DNA of 64,000 nt, taken from positions 311,959,738 through 312,023,737 of the forward strand of contig NC_133537.1 of NCBI RefSeq assembly GCF_048544455.1. The letters run 5' to 3'. The DNA comes from Silene latifolia (Eukaryota; Streptophyta; Magnoliopsida; Caryophyllales; Caryophyllaceae). Shown in pieces: positions 33,766 to 44,080 of this stretch; within the stretch, counting starts at the first letter, position 1, and the number at the start of each line of letters is the position of its first letter. The translations under genes were made by a program, and so were the position numbers. Below the pieces are notes generated by a model. That model worked only from the letters and a program-made list of their open reading frames with translations, ran no database searches and was not told the DNA's origin.

Positions 33766-34607
33766 GGTATTGCTCTTTCACATACGCATTTTACTCTTTC
33801 ACATACGTATTTTACCCTTTTGACCCACTCATTTTCACAATCAGTTTTCCATTCTCACCTTTTCTTTACAATACATCCAATAATTACCCGACCACAACTT
33901 ACCACCCTACCGACCCTACCAAAACACCGACACCCAGCAACTCCGGCTACCACTGCCGGCCGCAGGTCTGTCAAGCGGATTCCTATTTTCGACCGTCAAT
34001 CATCGAAAAGCCTATGCATATGCACACAGCACACCACCCCTTCGCGCACAATCCCCACCATCTCCGTCTCGCCGGCGAACACCCTCACTCTCCGTCGGAG
34101 GCTGTGTATTCCGTCGCCTTTAACGCAGCACTAACGGCAACTTAACCACTCCTTACCGATAATAAACTTGCAAACCTCAAATTATTAAACGAAATTACAG
34201 CGAAAAAGAGAGAAAAATTCAAGATTATTAATGAAGATTATATAAACAGTTTCTACTCCTATTATCTAATTCTAATTCATAATCAACAAATTTGTCTAAT
34301 TCAAGTGCTTTATGGAAAGGGGTTTGCTAACCAAGGAAAAGGAAAAGCGACGATTTTTTTTGTTTTCAAAGCAAGGGGTTTGCTAACCATGACTAAAATA
34401 AGTATATACTTCGTACAAGGATAAACTATGTAAGATGATGATGAATTTTGGTGATCTATAATTGCAGATTTTACGAGTAATTTGATTATATTTTGAAGAA
34501 GGAGAAGAGAAGCAATTTGGGGGTTTTTGGGAGAAAGGACAATGAAGGGAAAATTTATGAAAAAAAGTATGTGAAAAAGTAAAATGTGTATGTGAAAGAG
34601 CAATACC
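33766..34607. mobile_element. Non-autonomous TIR element with GC-rich interior
   Basis: Ends are inverted copies: GGTATTGCTCTTTCACATAC at left and its reverse complement at right, with a second CTTTCACATAC repeat inside each end. A-runs of about nine bases flank both sides, consistent with a 9-bp duplication as in Mutator-like elements. A further 22-bp inverted match lies outside (33598-33619 with 34619-34640). The interior (about 33890-34145) is much richer in G+C than its surroundings and could be captured DNA; it has no recognisable domain. Confidence 0.5.
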
Positions 34608-34744
34608 CAAAAAAAAAGAGAACAATAAATGAAATTGGAGGGTGTATTTTTTTTGGCCGCAATAAATGATCGTGAAGGAGAGAATTTCTTTTGTTGAACG
34701 AAATTTTATTAAATATTAACTATAGGAATATTGATAAAAAAGAA

Positions 34745-34860
34745 TTAACCCGACCAACAAACCCGAAAAGACCCGTTCCGACCCAAATTAACCCAAATCA
34801 ATGAGAGACCCAAATTAACTTGACGCGACCCAAATTGACCTGACCCGACCCGACCCGTTG
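34745..34860 (+). repeat. Degenerate GACCC/AACCC minisatellite
   Basis: Short repeats of ACCCGACCC and ACCCAAATT. No coding sense. Confidence 0.6.
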
Positions 34861-34974
34861 ACCTATTTTGCTAGGTCTAGAGGTGTAGACTAGTTGGTTC
34901 ACACGGCCGACATTGATGGTTAGCCATCTTTGATTCCTTGGAGCAGAAACATAGCAGCTTGATTAATATTGTTA

Positions 34975-35357
34975 GAGTATCCACATTTAAGAGAATGATT
35001 TTCTCTTCTTATTTTTTCTCTTTTCTTTTCTAATTTGGACACCTCACTTTATCCATATTCCACTATCTTCATCTTCTCATTTTCTCTTCTTAAAAAAATT
35101 GCACATCAAAGAAAATCTTTTTATCATCCTCTCCTATGTGTTTTGTTACCAAAAAAATAAAAAATAAATATATTATGACACATGGTAGAAGAGTAGTGTG
35201 CACAAGAGCCAGGGTTGCATATCCTCTAAAAATAGAGGAAATGTTCCTCTTCCTCCTTCTAAGAGGACATGTAACATTAGTTTCACATTGAAGAGGACAT
35301 CCTCTTAGATGGGAGAGAGTCCTACGGGATGGTCCATCCTCTTCAACGTGGATGCTC
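34975..35357. mobile_element. Tourist-like MITE (PIF/Harbinger type)
   Basis: TIRs GAGTATCCACATTTAAGAG and the reverse complement of CTTCAACGTGGATGCTC, flanked by TTA on both sides (34972-34974 and 35358-35360). The 383-bp body is A/T and C/T rich without ORF. A 3-bp TTA/TAA duplication is the mark of PIF/Harbinger-related MITEs. Confidence 0.65.
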
Positions 35358-35495
35358 TTATAGTAGTGTAATAATAGACAAAAACCGCAGTAGGTTCTAG
35401 AATGCTACCCATTACCACCAATGACTACCTCAATGTGGGGTCATCTATGCATACAACGCTTCAGCTGAGCCACTAAATTCCCTCATATAACATCC

Positions 35496-35505
35496 CTATA
35501 AATTA
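35496..35505 (+). promoter_or_regulatory. TATA box of the RAF2-like gene
   Basis: CTATAAATTA about 45 bp upstream of the start codon, the only good TATA in the proximal region. Confidence 0.5.
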
Positions 35506-35547
35506 TTAGTATTATCCAATCCTCAACCCTACAATCTCATACTTTCA

Positions 35548-36189
35548 ATGGCTACCTCCAGTATCAGCTCCTTCTGCTGCTACACTCCTTCCTCTTTCAC
35601 TACCAGCCCGTCGTCGACAACCCGAACCCGAAATGTTACTTGCAACCCTCGAACCTGCAGCCTCCCAATAATCCGAGCCTGTAAACCGGATATTATAGGC
35701 GATTTTGGAGCGAGGGACCCGTTTCCAGCTGAGCTAGAGAGCCAGTTTTGTGAAAAAGTGTTGGGAAACATGAGCACAGAACACAAGATACTTATACCTC
35801 AAGCTTCTGTTCTCTCTTTATCTCAACATTCTTGTATTCCTATTTCTTCTGATACAACTCCCCTAACCCAATATGAAGCCAAGCAGCTTCTCCATAAGGT
35901 TCTCGGATGGCGGGTTGCCGAGGATAAAGACAAGGTGTTCAAGTTGTACTGTTTGTGGAAGGTCAAGGACTTTGACTCTGGTGTTGAGCTTATTAACAGG
36001 ATAAGTAATGTGGGTCAAACTGCTGGGCATTCACCTGTTTTGCATCATTTGGAGGAGACTAACCAGGTTAGAGCAGAATTGTGGACTCCCCAAATTGGCG
36101 GCTTGAGTATTAATGATTTTATTGTTGCTGCTAAGATTGATGATATTAATACATCTGATCTTGTTCCTAGGAAAAGGGTTTGGGCTTAA
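35548..36189 (+). CDS. RAF2: RAF2-like plastid protein (pterin carbinolamine dehydratase fold)
   Basis: 213 residues. Residues 1-45 are Ser/Thr-rich and read as a chloroplast transit peptide. Then comes a block that matches plant RAF2 (Rubisco accumulation/assembly factor 2) wording: IGDFGARDPFPAELESQF, KVLGNMSTEHKILIPQASVLSLSQ. The C-terminal PCD-like domain (about 105-213) has LHKVLGW, LYCLWKVKDF, VELINRI, GHSPVLHH and IGGLSINDFIVAAKIDDI, ending PRKRVWA. RAF2 helps assemble Rubisco in the stroma; the PCD fold is retained, but plant RAF2 is not known to need dehydratase activity. The ORF is a single exon. The start is the first ATG after the TATA box. Confidence 0.88.
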   Translation: MATSSISSFCCYTPSSFTTSPSSTTRTRNVTCNPRTCSLPIIRACKPDIIGDFGARDPFPAELESQFCEKVLGNMSTEHKILIPQASVLSLSQHSCIPISSDTTPLTQYEAKQLLHKVLGWRVAEDKDKVFKLYCLWKVKDFDSGVELINRISNVGQTAGHSPVLHHLEETNQVRAELWTPQIGGLSINDFIVAAKIDDINTSDLVPRKRVWA

Positions 36190-37468
36190 TCGTGTTTTGG
36201 TAGAAATTGTATGAAGAACAGAAACAAAATTTTGGTTTTTTTCTTTTAATGGAGAAATGTAGAAAGCTTTGCTTAATGTATCCAATGTGTTTTTGATGGT
36301 GAATGTCTGACTACTTGAATGAATTCCAAGTTCATTTTAAAATGTATCCAATCGAAACGCAACCTGTTAACACTTGAATGCAAGAAACCGAGTCTAACTG
36401 AGCTATTGTCATCACTGATGCTTAATAGACCACCTGAGAATGTTGGATGCGTTCATGAATGCCGCTCTTCTCTTCGAGTCATTCAGTAACAGGGTTAGGT
36501 GTAGAAGATAACCTGATAGAGGGTCACAGGAGAAACCGCCATGTTTGATTCAAGCAAACCCAGAGTTGCCTCAACAATAGCTAACTCTCTTGCGAATGTT
36601 TAGTCAATGCGTTCCTGTTTTCCCTCTGCTGCATTTACTTTTGAGTCTCACGACTAGCTGTTTTCTTGACTGTAACCCAAAAAAAGACACTCATCAACAC
36701 CATATGATATTCCCTCATTAGCATCAAATTGGCTCCGAACACTGATAATTTTCTTGCAGGCTTTTACTGCATCTTCCTGGTGTTCCGCACGACCTCACAA
36801 ACGAAAATGATACATTAATGTTCTCCTACTATATAATGGTTATAATTGGCTCGGAACACTGATAATTTTCTTGCAGGCTTTTACTGCATCTTTTTAAGTT
36901 TTTCTACATGAATCCCTTGACTGATTTCTTTGTCTGAGGGCCACATTACAGTTAATTGAATATTAGTATTTCATTCTGGAGGATCTTGGATAGTACCAAA
37001 TCAATTGATTTAAAACTGATATTTTAGGAGACAGTGCATATTGTTGCCCTTATTCTACACAAAACTTGTCCTTAGTTCTTGAGAACACACTGAATCTTTA
37101 CAGCCCCAGAGGCTTGATTCTCTAATCTGTATCCCCACACCACATGGAGTCCCGTCTATTACGGTTTGTATCATTATTAGACGCGTCACGCGTAACCATC
37201 AGTTAAAATTGCATTATCACTTTCACCACTTAAATGGATTGAGAATGAAGGGTAAAAAAACATTAGGGCCATATTTTATTCACATTAATGGGAAACTATT
37301 AGCCTTTTCTGCTACGATCTGTCATTGAAACTGAAATGACAGTAAAAATGGTTTAATGGATGAAATTAATTTAACTGGCATAATTATAGGGAATAGTAGG
37401 TTGTATTCATATGTTTGGAAGATTCACAGATTTGAAGTTATATGTACAATTGTATAATTAATTATGAT
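36190..37468. other. Intergenic region with a short tandem duplication
   Basis: No intact gene. A block of about 45 bp with ACTGATAATTTTCTTGCAGG occurs at about 36731 and again at about 36847. On the minus strand the stretch 36430-36780 has broken coding-like sequence of unknown origin, possibly an old gene remnant. Confidence 0.45.
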
Positions 37469-38296
37469 CTAGTTGCTAAGAATATTGAGAAGAGTCGATC
37501 TAGTCTTAACCAAATGCCTGAATAAACATTCTAATATTTCGTCAAGTTGTTCAATTTCGGACTCCAAGTTCACCATTTGGTTCCTGATACCGTCTATGTT
37601 AACTCTTGTTTTCTTCTGGCAAACGATAGATTCTAACGTCGCGTCAACGACATCAAACTCGCTGGTTTGTGCAGCTGATTCTTCTTTCTCGGAACTCTTG
37701 TTAATCAATTTGGTGACTAAAGACCAACTTTTCTTAGACTGAGACTTTGTACCACTAATGTAAGATAACAAGGACTTAAACATGTCCACAGTTATCTCTT
37801 GGACATCATTCATAAAGAACTCAGAAGCATTGGGGTTGTCACTTTTGATGTTTTTCAGGCACTTTTTGACTACTTTCTTGATGGTCTTTCTTGCCTTGAC
37901 GTATTCAGCGACTTCTTTAGTTATGTTCAGTTCACCACTGATTCTTCTGCGGAGGACTGATTGGATGTGTTGAAGCCGTTGTTTGGACTGTTGCAAGACA
38001 TCCCTTGATGTGCTACAAGCATCTATAAGATTTACGGATCCATCCAAAACAGCTTGGATCCGTGATAGGGATTGTTGGTTAGAAGGGAGTTGAAGCATCT
38101 CGTCAACAAAGACATACAGCTCTGTAAGGCCTGTAAGTCTTTGGCTTAGTGACAGAGATGAAGAAGTAGAGGCAGCTTGAGAAGACCTCAATTTGGTCAA
38201 CTGTTGATCGAATTGAGCTGTGATTGGGTGAGATGTGGATGGTAAACTGATCGAACGGGTGTGGTAAGAAGCTTTGTTCATTTGAGATGAAGCCAT
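37469..38296 (-). CDS. DUF241 family protein
   Basis: 275 residues in one exon. The N-terminus YHTRSISLPSTSHPI is the hallmark opening of plant DUF241 (PF03087) proteins. It is followed by FDQQLTKLRSS, a helical segment with LTELYVFVDEMLQLPSNQQSL, a basic helix (ARKTIKKVVKKCLKNIK), the MFKSLLSYISG and KSWSLVTKLINK blocks, and a C-terminal helix ending ECLFRHLVKTRSTLLNILSN. The function is unknown; the family is often present in tandem clusters and is predicted to be helical and soluble. A TATA box lies about 85 bp upstream of the ATG. No intact sister copy is seen here. Confidence 0.92.
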   Translation of the reverse strand: MASSQMNKASYHTRSISLPSTSHPITAQFDQQLTKLRSSQAASTSSSLSLSQRLTGLTELYVFVDEMLQLPSNQQSLSRIQAVLDGSVNLIDACSTSRDVLQQSKQRLQHIQSVLRRRISGELNITKEVAEYVKARKTIKKVVKKCLKNIKSDNPNASEFFMNDVQEITVDMFKSLLSYISGTKSQSKKSWSLVTKLINKSSEKEESAAQTSEFDVVDATLESIVCQKKTRVNIDGIRNQMVNLESEIEQLDEILECLFRHLVKTRSTLLNILSN

Positions 38297-38379
38297 TTTA
38301 ATTTATTATTTAATCTTGTTTTTAAGCTGAATACAAGAGAGTTTGAGTTTGATGATGACTTCCGTTCCTCGGCTCTCCC

Positions 38380-38388
38380 TATATATAC
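38380..38388 (-). promoter_or_regulatory. TATA box of the DUF241 gene
   Basis: Reads TATATATAG on the minus strand, about 85 bp upstream of the start codon at 38296. Confidence 0.6.
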
Positions 38389-38399
38389 GATAACAAGAG

Positions 38400-40789
38400 A
38401 AGACAAAAAGAATCTGATAATAAGTCTAAGAACATGGCTTCCTGTTTAAATATTTGTTTCTGTAACTACTCCATTGAACTACCATTCATATGTCTCTTAC
38501 TGACAAGTTTGCTAGCTGTATAGCTGATAAATGGCGTTTATTATTCATCCAGCACGTTCCAAGTCAAATGCGGTAAGCGTGTATATCTGACATCTTGTCT
38601 ACTGTATATGATAATTAGGGGACAGTGTGTCATTGCCATTAGTATACTGTATACATCATATATTTAGGATTGTGATGGGAAATGCGGTTCAGCAAGCACA
38701 TCACGATCGATTTGGATGTGATTAAATTAAAAACTAATTAGGATGATAATAATTCTTCATCTGAGCTGGGATGATTGGCAGAATAAGACATGTTGGAGAC
38801 ATAGCAGTTGAAACTTGTTTAATATAGCAGTAGTGTATGTTATTTTATTACTATCTAATTTTAAAGATTCCTTTTAATTACATCCATCAATATAAGTTGA
38901 TGAAGGAGGGAACTATAATGGTTGGTTGGCCTGCAGGCTTTAATTTCTTCCCTATATATATTTCTGAATAGAATGAATGGCACCCCCCTTGAAGAGATAA
39001 GTTGTTTTGCTGGAGTCGATCTCTGGAAGTGTGTATAATTAGAGATTAATGAGCCGTTTTTGTTGAAGATGAAGATAGAATGGCTTAGAAATGGTAGCAG
39101 TTGGTGTATCCTTAAATGCCGCAACCCTTCGTCACTGTGAACAACTTAACATTGCATCTGGTTTTAGGAGTTGGTGTCGTGTCTTCACAAATTCCAATCT
39201 TTATGAGATTATTATAACAGGTGGTTTGGGAGACGTTATTTTTAAGCGGGTGAAGCTTTATTATACCCGAACCTGGCCGACCCGTCAGTTATCAGTGCGT
39301 CCACATAATTCTATGCATTCTAACTTGTATCAGCAATCTTTCAACCATGAACCATGGTCATCAGATTATAGCAGTCTCTCCTAATGTTCGTATGAGTATG
39401 TATAATTAGAATCTAGGAATGTCTTGATCTATAGTACTCAGTAGTATATGCTCAGGCTTCACATATTAAGTCACTTCATCCACTCCGTTATTTCAACAGG
39501 TGTTGTATTGAATCTCAAGGGAGCTCATTACTCGATTTGTCATAGTACATGTACGAACAAATTAAAGGATGTTAGTTCAGATTTTGTTTTTGCCTCATGG
39601 GAATGTTGGGTGAATTAATACGAACAATATCTACCTCACCTTTGAATGTTAGTTGATGCTGTTCTGTTTTCACTCTGCTGCATTAACTTTATTTTTTGGT
39701 TCAAATAAGCACACTTATGTCGCGAGTGAGAATCGACTCCCAACTTCATGGCTGGAGTAAGAGAGCTCTTACCACACTCTGCTGCATTAACTCTAAATCT
39801 AAATCTCGTGATTAACTACTTTTTCTACTTTAACTTTGGCTTTAGAAGACAAAGGTTTATACTTGTAGGCGTTGTAGCATTTTAATTCTGACTGTTAAGA
39901 TTATAGGGGGAGATGATTGTATACAGAGAATTGTATTATTGATTGATGTGTATTCTGACTGACTCTAACCTACTATTCTCCATCATCATGTGCCAACTAC
40001 CTCTCTTCCATCTTCCCTTTTGCCCTCAACTTTACCGGCCTATAAATATCAGCAGCATTTGTTATTCTAATTTCGTCAAAAACATACTTCAACCCAAAAA
40101 CTGGTTATCTCGATTGGGGTACGTTTAAACTTGTTATCAGCAGCATTTGTCATTTCAGTTTAAGTTTCGCACACTCGGGTTTTCTCCACCACTTCAGAGC
40201 TTCGTTCTTACCTTATACTGTCACGTAAGTCGTCTATTAATTCATGTTCTTTTGATTAATATACATTATTTTATATATGCTAAACTCGAGTGGGCCGTAC
40301 GTTTAAACCTTAACATAAGAGTAAAACTTATGTGTCTTTAAATTACTACCGAGTATTTGCGATTGAATTTGGGGGCTAAAAACCCTTAAATTACCCCGTT
40401 TTTCAGACTAACTGTGGCATTTCTGTGCAACTGTTGAGTGTCGTGTATGAAACCTTATCAAGTTGCAGTAACTGTTTGTGAAACTGTTTCAATTTCATGT
40501 GTATCTACGATTGGTTCTTCATAGTTATTGTCTCTCAATCTTGTTAAGCTTTGCTCAAATCTCCCTCTTATTTTTACACCGTAATTGTCTCGAGGACATG
40601 ATGATGAATCTTTATGGCATTATTCATTAAAATATGTATCTCAGTTCTCCTTATACTGCTTCGTTTCATGGTCCAGAACTTGGGCTTATTTACTCCATTC
40701 CACTTACCCTTAGCTTCCTCCAACTTGAGCTCACTCTAACTCTGAGTTTTTGTGTTCTAAATTACCCATTAAGGTTATTAAATACCATA
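38400..40789. other. Intergenic region between the DUF241 and F-box genes
   Basis: AT-rich. Short ORFs (for example 39091-39384) have no recognisable domain. CTCTGCTGCATTAACT occurs twice (about 39676 and 39778) and resembles a piece near 36625, so diverged duplications are likely. Confidence 0.45.
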
Positions 40790-42845
40790 ATGGAGCCACA
40801 GCGAAGACAACGTGCACGAAAGAGTGGCACAAATGCATTTCCAGTGGCGTTTGGTGGAAGTTACTCCTTAAGGTTATCAAGTACCATAATGGCACAACAT
40901 CGACGACGACAGCGTGTACGAAAGAGTGGAACAAATGCAATTCCATCGCCGTTTGATCCAAGTCAAGTTTCTTCGACTTCTTCCACGGACCAAGAGGAAG
41001 AGAAATTCCCTGATTGGATAGAACTACCCTCGGAAATATGGTTCACCATATTTTCAAAACTCAAGACAATGGACATTATTGAAAATGTCCAAAAAGTGTG
41101 TAGGTTGTTTCGCACTATATGCAAGAAACCCTCCGTGTTCGACACCATCGACATGAGCACTCCAGTTGAATACGGTTTCACAAAAATACCGTTTGACATC
41201 CATACCCTAACACGTCATGCTATTTATCTTAGTGCAGGTCGTGCCACTGATATTTATGTCGAGTACACCTGCGAGGAGAAAACCTTACGGTACATCGGTC
41301 AGAGGTATGTTCTAATATACCTAATTTTATAATTACAAAATAATTGATGTTCTAATGTTAGACGATAGAAAAGTAAAAACAATCCCGAGGATTAGACACA
41401 TGCAGCAATAGATGCATACATTTTATAATCTAAATTAATTCTGGTATAGAGGTAGCACGGTTTTATTATTGGCATATATACTAGGTGCTCGACGAATAGC
41501 ATAAATTCATTTGAAGCAACAAATATTTTTTGTAGATCATAATAAACTGATGAACAGCAAGTGAGTTTACTGTTTACCTTAAGTAATTGAGAAAAGAATT
41601 GGTTGTATGTCCTCTGTAATAGGAATATTTATAATAGTTGGGCCTCAACCATCACCTTAAGGTTTTGGTTGAGTTGGTTCATCTATCATAGTATCAGAGA
41701 CAGTGTGACCGAAGGTCACGGGTTCAAATCCTGGCAACCTCAAAACTCCTCAAAAACTCGAAGTGGAAACCCAAAGACACTGGTGTGGGGAGCGGTGCAC
41801 AACTAACCACTCTTCAAGCCCAACGGGCATTTGAGTGAGGGAGCGTAATAGGAATATTTATAATAGTTGGGCTTCAACCATCACCTTAAGGTTTTGGTTG
41901 AGATGGTTCATCTATCACTCTGAAAAGATAAGTACCAAACCTCATCAAATGTATGTAAAGAAATTCTCGAAAATTTTCAAGTGACAGGGAAATATCGAGT
42001 GTGCCAAGATTTCAATGTACTAATTCAAATAAGAGCCAACTTCAAAATCACCCCTTCTACCATTGTGTGTTTCGCTTAATAACTCACTGAATTTGCTAGA
42101 TATATAGTAGATACTTGATAGCAAAGGAGGGAATGAGATGGAGAGAAAGATGATTTAGAAAAAGAAGTGTGTATTTTGATTTTACAAAACAAATCTGAGC
42201 AAACGGTTCAATAATGCATATTTCATATGTAAACTAATTGCATTCTCCAGTTTATCAGTTGATGTTGTTGGTAGGTAATTTTGGAATTTTGTTAACAGGT
42301 GCAAAAGCCTGAAAAAGTTGCGTCTCAGTCACTTTCTATTTTTTCCGGACGAGCTATCTGAGGCACTAATTGAAACAATAAAAAGGCTTTCATCGTTGGA
42401 AGAAGTGCAGTTGAGACACTGCACAGTCTCAGAGGATGTGATTGAACGTATCGGTCATGCCTGTCCTTCATTAACCTCTTTCGATATAACAAAATTTAAC
42501 ATTGAGAGCAGTTTGGTTTATTTTGGAAGTCAAGATGGTATAGGCATTCCTAACAGCATGCCGAATCTACGTCGCCTTACCCTCACCAACATTGGCATAG
42601 GAAATAGCGACTTAAAGGCAATTCTAGACGGTTGCCCAAATCTGGAATACCTTGATTTGCGTGGTTGTCGATGTATGGATTTATCTGGTGATTTGGGTAG
42701 ACGATGTGAAAGGATCAAGCATGTACGACATCCCCATGAGTCCATTGAAGATGTAGTTGCTGAATACGAACTTTGGCACCAACATCGTATAGTTGAAAAT
42801 CCTGATATGAAACTTTGGCATGAAAGAGCTAGCCAATGTACTTAA
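40790..42845 (+). CDS. F-box/LRR protein, two exons
   Basis: Exons 40790-41304 and 42299-42845 join in frame (GT/AG) to 353 residues. The F-box is at about residues 75-120: WIELPSEIWFTIFSKLKTMDIIENVQKVCRLFRTIC, followed by the DTIDM block, as in the plant FBL/SKIP19-like group (FBL9/FBL23 type). The second exon holds leucine-rich repeats (SLKKLRLSHF, LEEVQLRHCTVS, PNLRRLTLTNIGI, CPNLEYLDLRGC). Such proteins join SCF ubiquitin ligases through SKP1 and choose targets with the LRRs. An upstream in-frame ATG exists at 40634, but the one at 40790 is followed by a typical Arg-rich opening. The start region is duplicated (see findings). The intron carries a TRIM. Confidence 0.87.
41615..41917 (+). 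mobile_element. TRIM in the F-box gene intron
   Basis: Two 74-bp direct terminal repeats (41615-41688 and 41844-41917) begin (T/C)GTAATAGGAATATTTATAA and end CATCTATCA. A primer-site-like TATCAGAGA follows the first, and a purine tract (GAGTGAGGGAG) precedes the second. The interior of about 155 bp contains a box-B-like GGTTCAAATCC. Size and layout fit a terminal-repeat retrotransposon in miniature; it encodes nothing. Confidence 0.75.
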
Positions 42846-43053
42846 TTAAATCATTCAGAATGTAAGGTTCGGTTCGTTGAGCAATATAATGGTCTTTCTT
42901 CAAGGTGACATATGTATTATGTTTGTAGCAGTTGTTTACATTTTCAAACGAACTGGTCTTTAATGCAAATACAACACGCAAAAATGTCTTTCCTACAGAA
43001 TGAACATTTTTCACATAGAAGAAGACAACCATTTATACGAACTTACTAACTAC

Positions 43054-43270
43054 CGAAATGAGAGTACGCATCCTTGACTACATGAGGACCAGGTGGATTC
43101 AAGCAAATGTTGTTGAAATATGGAGGATCGTGAATATATGCTGAGGTTGAATCCCATTGGTAAATACTGCCTTCAGGAAGTTGAAGCGAATTTCACATGG
43201 AGTTACCCAAATCCCATCCCTGCCTGGGTAAGTAACTACTCTTGAACATGTCTGGTAACAGGCGCGCTTG
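43054..43270 (-). pseudogene. Aconitase pseudogene fragment
   Basis: On the minus strand one frame reads LLPDMFKSSY, then GNSM, a stop where aconitase has W, then NSLQLPEGSIYQWDSTSAYIHDPPYF and NPPGPHVVKDAY. This matches the plant aconitase segment around LPDMF, MWNQL, Y.WD..STYIHEPPYF and PPGPHGVKDAY. Only about 70 codons of a protein of roughly 900 residues are present, with an in-frame stop, so it is a dead fragment. It lies about 200 bp downstream of the F-box gene, on the other strand. Confidence 0.75.
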
Positions 43271-43394
43271 ATTGAACAACCTAGAATATCACAAATTCAC
43301 AGGTAATGTTAAATTCTTCCACCACTCAAGGTACTCCACTTTAACATCCGCTTCAAATAGCCTTGATCGAATGATGGCACATACAAACTTCTCT

Positions 43395-43692
43395 CTTTCC
43401 TTTTTCATCTATTCACAATATCTTCCCTATTTCCTTATTTGGTAAAGTTTTATATTTATTTTAATCACCTTACCCCACAACAATACCCCACCTCAACCCA
43501 CCACAATACTTATTTTAATCAACTTACCTCACAACAATACTTATTTTAATCACTCCACCCACAATAATACCCCACAATACCTTCCCTCTCTCCAATTACC
43601 AAACTCCACTACAATACTTTACCTTATTTTAATCCATCTCCTTAATTCTAGTGCCCCCCATGAATAGGGAGGTTTATCTAGAATAGGAGGGA
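43395..43692. mobile_element. Stowaway-like MITE, diverged
   Basis: The right end reads GGGAGGTTTATCTAGAATAGGAGGGACTATA. A loosely matching inverted end lies at about 43395-43435, with C/A-rich repeats such as CCCCACAACAATAC between. Ends are approximate. Confidence 0.4.
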
Positions 43693-44080
43693 CTATAATT
43701 TTATTATAGTTAAAACATTGTATTAGTTTAAAACGTGTGTAAACATATTTTCATATTGGATGAATATCATGACAATCTCATGATCTTAGCATAATACCCA
43801 CCTCATACTTATACATGATGGGTAATTAATTATAGGTTTGTGAGTAAATAAATAGAGTTTTTGTTTAGGTAAATTGGTTTCAACTTTCAAATTATATCAT
43901 CAAGAATCTTCCCATAAAAAAAATATCATAACTGAAACAATCTAATATTCTACCTCAACTGTTTTATGATAAGGATTATAGATAATATAATATGGAGTAT
44001 TTAACAAAAGATAATATTTGATTATCATAAAAAACTTTCAAACAAGTATATAGAGTACTATATATATTAACCTAAAAGGA
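43693..44080. other. AT-rich intergenic stretch
   Basis: No ORF or repeat that I can support. Confidence 0.6.

Noticed and set aside
33732-34145. 137-residue ORF in the TIR element
   Set aside because: Pro/His/Thr-rich with no domain; kept only as a note on GC-rich cargo.
39091-39384. 97-residue ORF between the DUF241 and F-box genes
   Set aside because: No recognisable domain, promoter or splice context.
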